Assembly: GCA_024867545.1 (NCBI GenBank)
Contig: JANFNE010000010.1
Location: 310,001-374,000, forward strand
Direction of reading: 5' to 3'
Length of the DNA stretch: 64,000 nucleotides
Origin: Phytopythium helicoides
Lineage: Eukaryota > Oomycota > Peronosporomycetes > Pythiales > Pythiaceae
The translations under genes were made by a program, and so were the position numbers. Shown here piece by piece: positions 24,001 through 36,251 of this stretch. Below the pieces are notes generated by a model, which did not search any database, was not told where the DNA came from, and worked only from the letters and a program-made list of their open reading frames with translations. The first letter of the stretch is position 1. Each line of letters starts with the position of its first letter.

Positions 24001-25898
24001 ATGCGTCTGCACTATGGCCACCCCTGACGTGTTCAACAAGCTGTTCTTCATGACTCGCGGTGGCATTAGTAAGGCGAGCAAGGGCATCAACCTCAGTGAA
24101 GACATCTTTGCTGGATACAACAATTGCCTCCGCGGCGGCTCGGTGGCGTTCCCGAGTACACAAAATGCGGAAAGGGTCGTGATGTCGGCATGCAGCAGAT
24201 TTACAAGTTCGAGGCCAAGCTGGCACAGGGTGCGGCGGAGCAGTCGCTCTCGCGAGACGTGTACCGCATCAGTCAGCGGCTTGATTTCCTCAAGCTGTTC
24301 TCGTTCTACTACAACCATGTGGGCTTCTATCTGTCGCAGTCCGTCATTATTTGGACAGTGTACATCCTGCTGTACTGTAACCTGCTACGCGCGCTGCTGT
24401 CGCTTGAGGGACTTGGTGGTCGTGCACCCGTCTTGTTGAGCCACTTGCAAGTAATGCTGGGTTCGGTTGCTTCTTCACGACCGCCCCGCTGCTGGCGACA
24501 ATCTCAGTGGAGCGTGGTTTCAAGGCAGCGCTGAAGGAGGTTTTCATGCTCTTTGTGACTGGCGGACCTCTCTACTTCTTGTTCCACATTGGTACCAAGT
24601 GGTTCTACTATGGCCAAACTATCCTCGCAGGTGGCGCCAAGTACCGCGCAACTGGTCGTGGCTTTGTGACAAAGCACTCGCAATTCGACGAACTCTTCCG
24701 CTTCTACGCAAGCAGCCATTTGTATGCTGGTGTCGAAATCGCGGTCGGACTCATCGTGTACTTCATCTTCACGATCGGCGAGCAGTACTTCTCTACGACT
24801 TGGTCGCTGTGGCTTGTCGTTTTCTCGTGGTATATGTCGCCGTTCTGGTTCAACCCGCTCGCGTTCGAGTGGTCCGATGTCGTTGAGGACTTCACAGTTT
24901 GGTTCCGCTGGATGCGAGGTGATGGTGGCAACGCCAACCAGTCGTGGGAGGCGTGGTTCAAGGAAGAGAATGCGTACTTTGTCACGCTTCGTCCGTGGTC
25001 TAAGATTTGCGTCACTCTCAAGGGTGTGCTGTATGCTGGTGTCGCGATTGCAATTGCCTCAACGGGGGACCCGTACCATTCGATTCTGCGTGAGGAGACG
25101 TGGCTGCCGTTCGTCATTTGTGTGTCTGTTGCGGGCGTCTACCTCATGGCGGAAGCGCTGTTCTTCACGTCTTCTCGGTATGGCGAGAATGGTCTGGTGC
25201 GCTTCCTCAAGCTCATCATCGTGCTCGCAATTGGCGCGTGTCTCGTCGTTGCCTTTGTGTACGTGGACGGCATGTGGACGTGCTTGCTTGCCTTGAGCTA
25301 TTTGATTGCGGCTGTGGGATGCTGGGGCCTCGTGCTTCTCGGCAGCAACTCTCGCTTCGTCGGATCTATCTATTTCCTGTACGACACGATCCTCGGTATG
25401 GTGACGCTCGGCTTCATCCTGCTCTTCTCAGCGCTTTATGTTCCGGGCAAGATCCAGACGTGGCTTCTGTACAACAACGCGCTGAGCCGCGGTGTGGTGA
25501 TTGAGGACATTCTGCGCGCCAACTCGCGTAACGATGACCGCGAGGATGAGCTCTCGATCCAGCAGATGCGGTCAATTATTCTCGAGCAGCAGCGTGTCAT
25601 CGGTGCATTGACCAACAGTGGGAGCGAGCTCGACATGCGCACGGCTGCTGGCGCGCTCAAGGCTGGTGAGGACTTGGCGCACACCATGAGCGACAACACA
25701 CTCAACGCTCTGCGTAACGTATCCGAGTCGGAGCTGTCGGCACTGCAGACTGCATCTGTCAAGCTACAAGAACTCATTACCAAAAAGGGTGACGAGCCGG
25801 AAGCCGTGACAGCTTCGCTCCAGCGTTCTCGTCGCGCGTACTCAACCAACGACTTCTCGACGCTCGCAGGTTTCCCACCGACTGAGAGCGAGGCGTAG
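18074..25898 (+). CDS. KRE6/SKN1-like GH16 domain fused to FKS-type 1,3-beta-glucan synthase (GT48)
   Basis: No intron needed and no promoter-sized gap between the parts: about 2,600 residues. Part 1 (18074-~19480): signal peptide MAARALLLALSALGVANA, then a KRE6/SKN1-type GH16 fold with the catalytic TEIDVIEAQ. Part 2 (~19430-20060): a cluster of membrane spans. Part 3 (~20100-25898): GT48 callose/FKS synthase with DLCLYFFIWGEASNMRHTPE, the long cytosolic catalytic region, HYGHPDVFNKLFFMTRGG, CGKGRDVG and TM-rich ends. GT48 uses UDP-glucose to make 1,3-beta-glucan at the plasma membrane; KRE6-like proteins act in 1,6-branching. About 16 one-base frame breaks occur, mostly +1 (near 18526, 18575, 18613, 19105, 19793, 20325, 20450, 20787, 20930, 21230, 22375, 24027) and some -1 (near 24145, 24450), plus an unresolved stretch at 19975-20095 that could be a small intron. 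Conservation across each break argues for one intact gene. Confidence 0.8.
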
Positions 25899-26102
25899 GG
25901 CAACTAAACTATCCGAGCGTTGCGGTCAATTTTTTTGCTGCATGTGCAACTGAAGTCAGTCAATACAGTATAAAATTACTTGGAAAGATTTGCAAGTGTG
26001 TTTGTGGATGTGAGCCGTTTCAGCGGCGATGATTCCCATTTGGTTTGAGCGATACTGATACACGACACGACACTATACCGCGCAGACACGCACATTCGAC
26101 CC

Positions 26103-29100
26103 TTAGGCATCAAATGAGTGCTTCTTAGGTCGCTTCCCAAAGCCTGCTAGAAAGCGCATGTTCATCATGAGCTTCTTCGCCTTGACGTGCTTGCTAGCGG
26201 ATGTGTCGGGGCTGAGCACTGTTGCTTTGAAGTGTTCCGCGACAGGTTGCGGGCACCCCGCTGACGCAAGGTGCGCCTCGATCTTGTCCATATTTTTGGT
26301 TGCCACTGATCGGATCTGATGGTGCACGCAGCCAACTTCATTAGCACCAACAAGCAAGCGAACGGGTTGAAGTAGTGCACACGTACCATGGACAAATCGC
26401 TATCCAGCTGACTGTCTGGGACAGAAGAGAAGACATCTTGGCTATCGGCTGCGAAGCACGAGTTGATGTCGACGTGTGGGACGACTGCCAGCTTCTCAAA
26501 CAGTTTCTGCATGCCCGCCGAGTTCTTCTCGATGAACGGATTGAGAACCCTGTTGTAAATAAGCACCACATGTAAACACTAATCAGTACGGATTTTCACA
26601 CACCCAACCAATTTGGTACGTACTTCAGCTGTGCTTCACGATCATTAAATTGCACGCTTGTAGCCGTCTTGAACAATAACTTCGTCACTAGCACAAGAAT
26701 CCGGCGAGTCTCTGGTGGGGCCGGGGAGTCGGTTAGACCGTACAAGTGCGGAGTCGTGATTGCCGGGCAGACAAAGCGCAGGAATAGGAAACCGCCGATA
26801 ACAGCCTGGAATTCGAAATAATTAGCATTACGAAAAGTAGCAGTCAATGTTGCATTTGAAGGACGTACCCGAGTCAGTGTCGACGCATCTTCAGCGGCAA
26901 TACCATCATTGGAGCCATCAAATCGCGATATCACCTTGGAGTTGAGGTGAGAGCAAATGTGGAAGTATGACGCTGGGATCTGTGGACGCGATTGCCGACA
27001 AAGCACGTGAGGAACAGGTCTACATCTCGCTCAACTAATCAAAATGAGCTACTTACGTCATCAGCATGACTCATGATAGAGTCAATGACGCGTTGACAGA
27101 CTCGCATCAGATTCTCAGCATTGGAGGTTGCTTGCTTGCCATTATTCAGAGCCTGCGATTTTGGCACATATTGTTGCCGTTAGTGTCAGCCATACCACCA
27201 AGAGAATTTGAAGGCGGATTTAGTACCTCATCCTTGAGAGGGCTCAGCTCAATATCCGAGATTTGTAGAGTCAGGATTTCTCGGATAGGCTCAGAAAGCG
27301 TGAGACGAATAAAGTCCATGCCAACAGCTTTGCTGTACGTCGAGACAAGCCGGCTAGCGTAGTCATCGGATCGGAACAGAGTCGCAACATTCAGCACGGA
27401 GGCGACTTCGATATCAATCGCCCACGAGATCAATTGCCCAAGCAAATTGTGGCTGCCAAATACGCGAAGAAGAGGATTTAACAAAAGCATCTGCAATGTT
27501 ATCATAATAAACGAGCCGTTACAGACAGTATCAACAGATCAAAGAGTTGGACAAACGCACCTTCTCGTCACGATCGGCCGTATGCAGCACTGATTCAACA
27601 ACCATCATTGTTTCTTCCACGAGAAGTGGCCCAAGGTCTTTTGGGGACACAGGTTGTTGCAGCTCGCTTGGATCACTGAGAAAGTCGCGAGCTGACTGAG
27701 CTCGGCTAAAGGCACTAAATATCCGACTGCATACAAAAACTTTCGGTAAGTGTACAGGTACCCTTTAAATATCCAATTGCACAAGCATTGATACCTCGAG
27801 TCCAAAACATTGTAGTCTCCGGACGATTTTGACCGTAGTTGGCGCAGGTGTCCTGATCTTGAGGCAGCTCATATCTCCGCTGCTATCATCGTGATGCATG
27901 CGGTCGGTTTCTTGGGAGTCGGTGGAGTCGATGTTTTGCCTTATTTCAGCGAAAACGTCGTCGTCGATGACAACTTTCTCGATTCTCGACGTGCCTCGGT
28001 AGTCACGACGAAGTCTTTCATAACTTGCTGTATAGAATCCAAAAAGCCGCTAGCTTCTAGGAAATGGTTGTCGGACTGCGTGGAGCCATCAAAACGCAAT
28101 TAGTGAGAATTTGTGCGCAAAACAGGGTTTGTGAGGGAATACTTACCGCCTCGAACTCTGAAAGGCGTTCGATCTCTCCACTGTCGTCTAAGTAGAATGG
28201 GTCGTCAACAAACGAAAGTATACTCTCGTTGCCATCGTTTGAATCGATTTGCCCGACTGAATCTGCACCTTTGTGGTGTCAGTCGGTCACCACAGTAAAC
28301 AAGTACCAGGAGAACCATAAAACTCACCGAGTTGTGTCGACGTCGAGCTTGGAGCGCTACTGTTACTTCCCTCCATTGATGACGGCTGGACGGAAAGAAT
28401 AAGAGTTGGTGAGGTGGGCACACGCAAGATGCGAAAGAATAGAGACGTACCTGGCGGTCAATCCTAAACGTCGACTGCAAACTTTTGGCGATTTCTGCGA
28501 GCTCAATTGCTTGTTGCTGCAGAAAGTCGTTGCCAGATGACTCTCCAAGCTTTGGTCCTGCGACGGACATATCTTTGTTCGCATCACTGTCGCCACTTCG
28601 AGCTAGCTTCGAATTTTCAGCATCGTCCCGATGCAGGTTTCGGGCCATCTCCGCTATTGCTGCAGCTTGTTCCTGAAGAAATTTTGTCTGCGTAGCATCG
28701 AACCCTGTACTATGCGCTGGGGGTCTAGAGACGTCGAGCGGCCTCTCGCGTGACTCTCCAAGGTCTGCCAAGGATAGCGGATCCGAGGCTAGTGACGATG
28801 CCAACGAAGGAGGAGCCGGCACGACGATGGGCGATCCTTGCACCATTCGCGGTGTGTCTACTGATCGATCGCTACCACTGGAAGTCTGACGTTCCAGCGT
28901 TTCGACCTGCTGCCGAGCTAGTTGTGACCTCAGCTCTTGAATTTCCTGCTTTTGCCTGTTTACAAGAACCATCGCGTCGCGCAACATCGTCGACACCTCT
29001 GAGTCCGCTTCAATGCTGCCGTTCCGTGAGCGCACAGAACTCGCCATAAGTGGGTCAGCTCCAAACCAAAGCTGAGACGACATTGGAGAGTCCGAAGCTC

Positions 29101-29881
29101 GGCTAGATCTCCTCCTTGCAGCGATGCCAAACGCAGCTGATACAGGAATGAATCCTGGGTTGGCGGATTGGTTGATGAAGTCGATCCACTCAGCACGCGC
29201 GTCTGGCGTCGGAGCTCGAAAGAGTAATACGCGACCAGCAGTCGACGTGATTTTCCAACAAGGGCCACAGTCCTCGGCCCGCAACCTGCGCGGAATTGCG
29301 GTGCCATTGTCAACGACCGTCTCAACGCGATCTCCGCTGCGGAAAATACGGTCTACAGGCATCACAACCGCGCCAGCGAGCGGAACCACGCCGCTCGGCA
29401 GACTTGCGAGCGTATCGTAGTAGAATAGCATCTGCGCGTAAACGCCGACGAACACCGGCTCCCAGGGCGACTCGAACCGCTCGCCCTAGCCATGCCATCA
29501 TCATCGTCGTCAACAACACCCAGCACGAGACCGCGCAAGGCTCGCCGCACACGCACCTTCTTGTGCAGGATCTGCAACCCAACGCGCTTCTCAAGCTGCG
29601 AGCCCGTGAATAGCAGCTCGGGCATGTGCAGCATCCCGTCCGAGCCCGGCGAGGCGCCGACGACCGACGAGTCGGCGCTGTGCCAGCTGCTCTCGGCCAC
29701 GCCCTCGTCCGCCGCCGAGGTGACGGCCGTGAACGAGTCGCGCTTCCTGGAGTTGGTGCGCCGCGCGCGACCGCCCGCCTCACCCACGCGCTGGTGGAAG
29801 CTCAGCGCGTTGGCCAGCACGCCGCCGGGCGCCACCGGCGCGCGGAAGCTGCTGCTCGCCGGCCAGGTCGTGGCGCGGCAT
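26103..29881 (-). CDS. PH-domain RasGAP protein
   Basis: GTPase-activating protein for a Ras-type G protein. N-terminal PH-like domain (PELLFTGSQLEKRVGLQILH ... WEPVFVGVYAQMLFYYDTLA, ending DARAEWIDFINQ), then a Ser-rich linker with a coiled coil (VNRQKQEIQELRSQLARQQV) and two FLQ(E/Q)QA(A/I)(A/E)(I/L)AE repeats (about 29 kb and 28.5 kb). The GAP domain follows in several short exons between 27.5 and 26.6 kb: TLFRSDDYASRLVSTY carries the Arg finger, and GGFLFLRFVCPAI is the FLR motif. The C-terminus ends in a basic stretch. The frame shifts at about 29485 (between GMA and GERFESPWEP), and the start region also needs a shift, so the start at 29881 (MPRHDLAGEQQ) is a guess; 29631 (MLHMPELL) is the alternative. 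Confidence 0.75.
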
Positions 29882-31530
29882 GGGCTGGCGCCGTCCTTTC
29901 TCGGCGACGGTCGCTCGGTTTCCCTTTCGCAAGTGTGGCTGGCGGCGCCGCGCTTATTGGCGAGATAAGACGCGCTCTCTGGAATCCCAACTGGCGAAGG
30001 CCGACCGACACCTACACGCCGACACCCGGCGACGCCTTGCGGGCTGTATGTGGACCTCCCTGTGGTGGAGTCGCAGCCGCGGACAGAGCCGTGCGCGCCG
30101 CCGTTTCGTTCGTTGACTCGTTTACGGCTTTTACGCCAAAAGCGACTGCTATCCGCGATGGTCCGACCGCGGGAAAGGCTCGCCGAGCGCGCGCGCTAGG
30201 TGGCGGCCTGCTTGCTGCCGGCGCGCAAATCCCGCCGCCGATCGGCGAATAGCTGGGGAGGAGCGGCGGGAACGCGGGCTGGCTGACTCGGCCCAGGATG
30301 CTGGTGCGGCAGCGAGGGTGTGAGCGCGGCTCCCCTCTCTCGTTCTCGACGACCCGTTCTGGCCCCAGATAGCGGCGGGCGGATTTGGGCCAATCGAGGC
30401 GCTTTCGAACGATAAACGCGCCAATCAGCGCGCGCGAGCGCCGCGATCGTCGCGTTGCGTCCGGCTGTCGATGTCATCGAAAAGCGGCGAGAGACGGAGG
30501 AGAAGGTGCAGTCTGCGGCAAAGCTCGATGCAACCACAGCATTATACGGTTGCCGGTGACTGCGCCTGCAGTTGCTAGGCAAGCATCACGACTTGCATCA
30601 TGTCCACACTGCTGGTGGGTGGATGAGCTGTCGTTAGGGTGGCCGCGCCTCCTTTCCATTGCGGTGGGAGGGCAAGTTGAACGGATATTGGCGACCCACG
30701 GTGCGTGAAGCTGTTGGTAACAGCAGCCACAAACCTTGACTCAAGCGAGTTGCAACCTGCGGTATCAACCATTGCAGCTTGCTCTCTCCCTACATACTGC
30801 AGGACGACGCGTCGGTGGTGAACGAGTTGCACTCAATCACCGATACCGTCTGAAGCGGACGGCAAACGGGGACGTCGGCGCCGGATGGATCGTGCTGCGA
30901 GGTCCAGGACACATCAAGTCGTTCGGTCGGACGGGAGTCCTAGGATAACATACAGAGCAGAGCAGAGTATCCAGGTGAGAGTTTTTTTTGGCGTGTACAC
31001 TTTTTGGGCAAAAAGTGAATTTTTCTTTACGCTGCAACCGCAGCCAAGCTCTCTGTGTACGATATGATCAACGACAGCTCTTCCCTTCCTTTCCTCGCCA
31101 CCTCTTGGCAGTCATGACGGCGATCCGACAATGGAGGCGTACGCTGTCGACGGATGCGTGCCACTGTTGTTGCCCCGGGGTGGTGCTCCAGTTCAGCCTT
31201 CACTTCGCGCGCTGACTGGAAAGTAGTGTGTGCCACTCCACTGCCGGTGCAAGGATCCGCTGAGGGGTCGGGGTTCGAACGGGTCGTAACAGCTCGGGCC
31301 GGTTCCAGATCTTCAAGCGGGTCACTTGAGAACCCGCCCCCCGATATCATACTAAAACATAAATGAAAAATCCGGGCCGAGACCCGGGAAGCGGTAGCCA
31401 ACCCGCCCGCAGGACCTCGCAGGCATTTCGAAGGCTATATCAACTGGGTGGCTCGCAAAGCTTGGCCGGATCATTCGGCTTTTCAGGCACCCCAGAAGGA
31501 AACCCGCCCCCCTTTCCCCAGCGACCAACC
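29882..31530. other. Long intergenic region between divergent genes
   Basis: About 1.65 kb between RasGAP (minus) and the SERBP1-like gene (plus). The left half is very GC-rich, with CCAAT-type boxes near 30390 and 30420; the right half is mixed. ORFs up to ~208 codons exist on both strands but look like chance in GC-rich DNA. A GGTTCGAAC near 31270 is not part of a tRNA. No repeat seen. Confidence 0.45.
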
Positions 31531-32874
31531 ATGGTGCGTGCGCTTGCTTTATTATGGCTCGTGTAGCTGCAAAGGCCCGGCGGTGGAGCGCTTGAAGCTC
31601 GCCCGCCTGCTCCTCCCTCCCCCTCTGGGATTCCTAGCGGCTTGCTGGTTGAGGCGACTGTCTTGAGTGGCCGGCGCGCGTCCAGCCAGTGGATCCGAGG
31701 AGAGGGAGATAGATGGGGATCTTGCTGGGCGGTGGCTTTATTGAGTGCCAGCGGTGGACGCTGACGTGGGGCTGCTGCTGCGAGTAGGCCAACCGCAACA
31801 AGAACATCTTCGCCTACCTGGACTCGGATGACGAGGACAACACCCCCAAGGTGACCAAGAAGCAGGAGGCTGCTCCTCCTTCGGCCCCGGTCGCGCTCAA
31901 CAAGCCGGCTGCTGGTACGGCCAACTTCAGCTTCAGCCTCACAGTGACTTCCAGCAAGAGTCTCTGACCGGGCGCGCATGGTGGACCTTTGCAGGCAACA
32001 AGAAGGGCAAGAAGCCGATTGTTGAGAGCGGTGACAAGAAGTGAGTGCTGCTTGCACTACCGCCAAAAGCGAACAGGACAGAAACTCACGGCCCCACCTT
32101 TCTTCCTCTGCTGCACAGGGAGCGTGCCCCGCGTGAGAACCGCGAGGGTGGCCGCCCGGCCCGTGGTGGCCGTGGTGCCGGCCGTGGCCCGCGTGGCCCG
32201 CGCCGCGAGTTCGAGCGCCGCAGCGGCACTGGCCGTGGCAAGGAGACCAGCAAGTCTGGCGGCGGTGCCCGCAACTGGGGCAACGAGGCCGACAAGGCCG
32301 AGCAGTACGTCAAACAGTACTACGGTTTGAATGACTGGAGGAGACAATTTCTGACTTCAACGTGGAATTGTGGTCTATGATCAGGGCTGCTGAGGCTCAG
32401 GTCCAGGAGGGCGAGAAGGTGTCGGGCGACGAGGAGACCCCGGCTGAGGAGCAGGTGGTCGAGGAGGAGGAGGAGGTGCAGCTCTCGTACGACGAGTACA
32501 TCGCCCAGACCAAGGCCAAGCGCTCGGGCGAGCTCTTCGCCGAGGTTGAGGTCCGCCAGGTGACGGAGGACTTCTCGGGTGCTGTGCAGCTCACCAAGGA
32601 CGGCAAGACCCCGGACTTCATGGAGTCGCAGTACGAGAAGGTCTTCAGCAAGAAGACGTCGGGCCGCAAGAAGCAGCTCATCACTGACCTGGGCTTCCAG
32701 TCGGCCCAGCCGGAGCGCAGCTTCCGCGAGCGTGACTCGGCCCCGCGTGGTGGCCGTGGCGGCCGTGGTCGCGGTGACGCCCCGCGTGGTGGCCGCGGTG
32801 GCCGTGGTGGCCGCGGTCGCGGCGCCAGCGCCCCGAACGTTGCTGACATGAGCGCGTTCCCCACGCTCGGTTAA
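31531..32874 (+). CDS. SERBP1/HABP4/Stm1-like ribosome-binding RGG protein
   Basis: RNA- and ribosome-binding protein of the Stm1/SERBP1 group, which occupies idle 80S ribosomes. Exons: 31531-31533 (only the ATG), 31788-31914, 31995-32040, 32119-32304, 32385-32874, giving 283 residues in one unbroken frame. Marks: NRNKNIFAYLDSDDED near the start, a central RGG/RGR-rich stretch followed by ARNWGNEADKAEQ (HABP4-type block), an acidic segment with LSYDEYIAQTKAKRSG, a second RGG cluster, and the ending PNVADMSAFPTLG seen in this family. The first intron (~254 nt) begins immediately after the start codon, so the long plus-strand leader and intron may carry regulation. The ATG-only exon is inferred from a good GTGCGT donor. 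Confidence 0.78.
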
Positions 32875-33314
32875 ACGTCGCGGGTTGGCCATGATGCGAT
32901 CTCGTGGGCCTGTCGGCTTCACCGCCGTCAAGCCTACACCCTCCTCCTCTTCTCCCGCGCGAAAACAGAACGAGATCGACGACACTAACTGGATAGGGCC
33001 CGCTGGGTAGCTTGCTCGCTTTAGTTTTTGTTTATTGTGTCTTGCGTGAGTTTTGTCGGAAGTTCTTTGGTTGTGTAGCTTGTCAACAAGAAGCATCGAG
33101 GGAACGAGAAAAAATCACCACAAGAAACGAAAGCAAAAGCTTGGGGCGAAAAAGCAAACAGCGGAAAGTTAGAGATACAATTTTGTTTTGCACCGCAGCA
33201 AGTGGTTTCTCATTGCGTTGCATGGGGGAAAGCACGTCTTCGACCATGCGCGGCGGATCAGGTAACTCCGCAACTCCAAGTTGAGTCTATTTTCCTGCTC
33301 ATATTATTCCTCAG
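32875..33314. other. Convergent intergenic region
   Basis: 440 bp between two converging genes. It should hold both 3' UTRs. No ORF or repeat is supported. Confidence 0.45.
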
Positions 33315-34864
33315 CTATGAAGGAGGCACTTCAACCCGCTGTATCACGAAAGAGCCACACGGTTGAAGAACTCCGTCCTTGAACTCACCTATTTCCAGCT
33401 GACCGGCAACATGTGGATTTGCCTCCACGTCTCCATCATCACTCTCTGCGCGATCCTCGTCGTGCGGGTCTCGTGGACGACTGTACAACCCCAGACCGGA
33501 TGGCCGACCATTCACCCACATTCCGGAATAGGACTGGCCATCCAACGGCGAAACCCACGATCCATAGCCTTCTACCTGGTCGGTCTTCCAGGTTCCTTCA
33601 TACGTTTCGCCCGTCGCAAAGTGCATCACGCCTTCTCCATGTCGAGATCCGTCGCGGAACTCCCCTGAGTAGACGCTTCCACATGGAAGCCGTTGAATAC
33701 CTGGACCTTGTAGCTTGCCATGCACCCATGTGCCCTGCAGCGAGCCACCCCCAGCGATGAGGAAGATGCCCTTGCCGTGCATTTTGCCATTGCGCCAACT
33801 TCCTCGATGGATGTCTCCGTTCGCCCACTCGTATTCGCCAAAACCTTCGCGTTCATCGCGACGGAATCGGCCGGCATACCGGTCTCCCCAACTGAAGATC
33901 TTGACGCCATGTCCGCTGGCCTTGTTGCGCTTCCACTCACCGTCAATACTGTCACCGCAAGCAAGAACCTTCTTTCCTCGCCCGTGCATCATGCCTTTTT
34001 TCCAAGCGCCTTGAGAAACGTAGCAATTGGGGAGATGTATCATGAGCACTTGACTGTGATGTGTGCGTGTGCGAGCTCCATACCTTCGTAAGAATCTCCA
34101 TTACGCCAAAAGAAAGACCCGTGGCCTTGCATCTGTAAGCAGACATATTTTAGCAGACGCTCTCCGCAAAATGCCCCAAACTACGGCACCTACCTTGCCA
34201 AGATGCCAGCTCCCGACGTACTTGTCACCGTTCGCCCACACGTACGTGCCGACCCCGTGGCGCTGGTTTTTGTGGTACATCCCTTCGTATCGATCGCCCG
34301 ACATCGCGAACGTTTGGGACCCAAACCTGCCTCGGCACACGAACGATCGGTCACGCGCGCCGCTTTCATCACGAGTGCTCGGCGCCGGGCCGAGTCTCTC
34401 GGCGCGGACCCGGTGCATCCAATACGCGACGTCGAATCCGCGCCGCGAGCACAGCGTCCAGCCCGTTCGCACCACAGAAACAGAGGCTTTCGCTCGCTGG
34501 CTCACCCGTGCAGCACCCCGCGCACCCACTCGCCCTGAAATGTATGTCCGTTGCGCGCGACCAGCACGCCAGCGCCGTGCCGAAGCGAGTCGGCGTCCAC
34601 CGCGCCCTCGTAGCTGGCACCGTCGGCGTAGCGCACCACGGCGGTCACCACGCCGCTGCGGCTCGTCTTGCGGCGCATTGCCACGATCTCAGCGCTCGGC
34701 GCGCCGTCCGAGCGACTCGACGAGCTCGCGTCGCTGTCGCCGTCCGCAGCCTCCTGCGCGGCCTCGGAGGCGCTCGGCGGCCGCTTCTCGGGCGCGGCAG
34801 ACACCGTCGGGTCGCGCTCGAACGCGCGGGCGAGCGCGGCCCTCCTGCGTCCGCGGTTGCCCAT
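33315..34864 (-). CDS. MORN-repeat protein with possible N-myristoylation
   Basis: Four exons (34506-34864, 34194-34326, 34084-34132, 33315-34009) give 411 residues in one unbroken frame. At least ten MORN repeats follow one another (YEGMYHKNQRHGVGTYVWAN, KYVGSWHLGK, YAGRFRRDEREGFGEYEWAN, YSGEFRDGSRHGEGVMHF, YEGTWKTDQVEGYG and others). MORN repeats bind membranes or scaffold proteins, often at basal bodies and axonemes. The chosen start gives MGNRGRRRAALAR, a Gly2 plus basic cluster that suits N-myristoylation and membrane binding; this is inference. A Ser/Ala/Asp-rich linker separates the N-terminus from the repeats. No enzymatic domain was seen. Confidence 0.82.
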
Positions 34865-35044
34865 GCAGTCGCCGGTCTTCTCGCGTCGTCTCTTCCAGCT
34901 GTGGAGGTGGATGTGCGGTTGCTGCCGACGCTCGAAACTGCGGGGGCGAAACACTTGAGCCCAGTATGCAGATAGTGAGTGAAGGTGCTTCGCGGGAATC
35001 TTGGAGGGCGGTGACGCGGCGCGGATCATTGCAACACTTAACGG

Positions 35045-36251
35045 ATGAGGCAGCGGTTAGACGATGCGTTCCAACGACACCTTGAGCACTTTCGGATCGA
35101 GATGGCGTTCGAGAAGCTCGCGCCGCTGCGGCTCTTCCTGGCGCTCCTGTGGTGGCGCGTGTGCCACTTCCTGCTCAACTTGCTGCACGTGCGCAGCCTG
35201 CGCCCCGCCAACGAGTTTATGCACAAGGTCGTGGTCGTCGGCGACGACTTTGCGGCGGGGCTGGGCGACTATGTGACCATGGGCAGCGACGCTGGCATCG
35301 CGGCGCACCTCAAGCCGCTCGTCAAGCAGAGCGACAAGGTACTGGAGCGATCAAGAGCGAAGCGCGGGCGTACAGCTGATAGGTCTTTTGTGTGAGAACA
35401 GGTGCGCCACACGTGGGAGATCGTTAACGCCGGCATTCCAGGATCGCGATCGGAGGACTGGAAGATGAACGCACCTACACAGGTAAGACTGGAAGCGGCG
35501 CCATTGTACGCACAGCCAGCTCTTGGAGTCCACGACCTCACGCGGCGTGAACGCGCGGCACCAGTACTTCAAGAACGTGTTTAACGCCCGAAGCACGGGA
35601 GACGCGTCCATCGTGATCATTATTCTCGGCTCGATCGAACTCCGGTAAGCGATGCATTGGGCACGCGGGGGATCGTTGATTCTGCTCAGCTTTGCTGACA
35701 CGAACGGATAGGAGCTCGAGCGCCAACGTCCAGTCCATCAAGCGCAACCTCATGGAGATTTGTGATACACTACGGAAGAAAGGAAAGCGCGTGTGCTTGG
35801 CGACGACTGTTGGTAAGATGGGAGACGCCTCCAACGGAGCCGCCGCCGAATTGAACACTGCGCTGGAAGAATTCTGCAAGAGGTAAAAGTTACCTGTGAC
35901 GGGACTTCAAGTAGTAGTGAGGCAGCATCACTGACGCTCACTGGACTGCAGCACAACGACAGAGGACCTTCCAGTCGTGCTCGGACCGCGACTGGACAAT
36001 TATTCGTTCCGTCGAGAGAACGCGCTGCTGTACGACAACTATCACTTCAACTCGAGCGTGAGTGGGCATCATTCGAGCGATATGCCACATCATCTCGTCT
36101 GACAACGTGTTGATGTGTCGCTGCGCAGTCGTACAAGCTTCTAGCCCGGAATACGGCTGACTTCTTGATCCCGATGATGACTGCGGTGGAATGGGCGACC
36201 TGGAAGGATCAGCTGAACAAAGTCGAGTACGACAAGGCGCTGTACGACTGA
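35045..36251 (+). CDS. SGNH-hydrolase-like protein with an altered nucleophile motif
   Basis: Six exons (35045-35338, 35402-35482, 35520-35644, 35712-35882, 35952-36057, 36129-36251) give 299 residues without a break. A hydrophobic segment near residue 30 (RLFLALLWWRVCHFLLNLL) suggests a membrane anchor. After it VVVVGDDFAAGLGD sits where GDSL/SGNH enzymes have GDS: the Ser is Asp here. NAGIPGSRSEDW matches block II (NxG), IIILGSIEL replaces the usual GxND of block III, and YDNYHFN matches the DxxH of block V. So the fold is probably SGNH-like, but two of four blocks are altered. It may be a non-catalytic or divergent member. Function unknown. Confidence 0.6.

Noticed and set aside
29626..30252. 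208-codon plus-strand ORF
   Set aside because: It lies antisense to the start of the RasGAP gene and in GC-rich intergenic DNA, with no recognisable pattern.
31255..31290. GGTTCGAAC, a tRNA T-loop-like motif
   Set aside because: The bases on either side do not pair as a T stem, and no acceptor, D or anticodon arm can be built around it.
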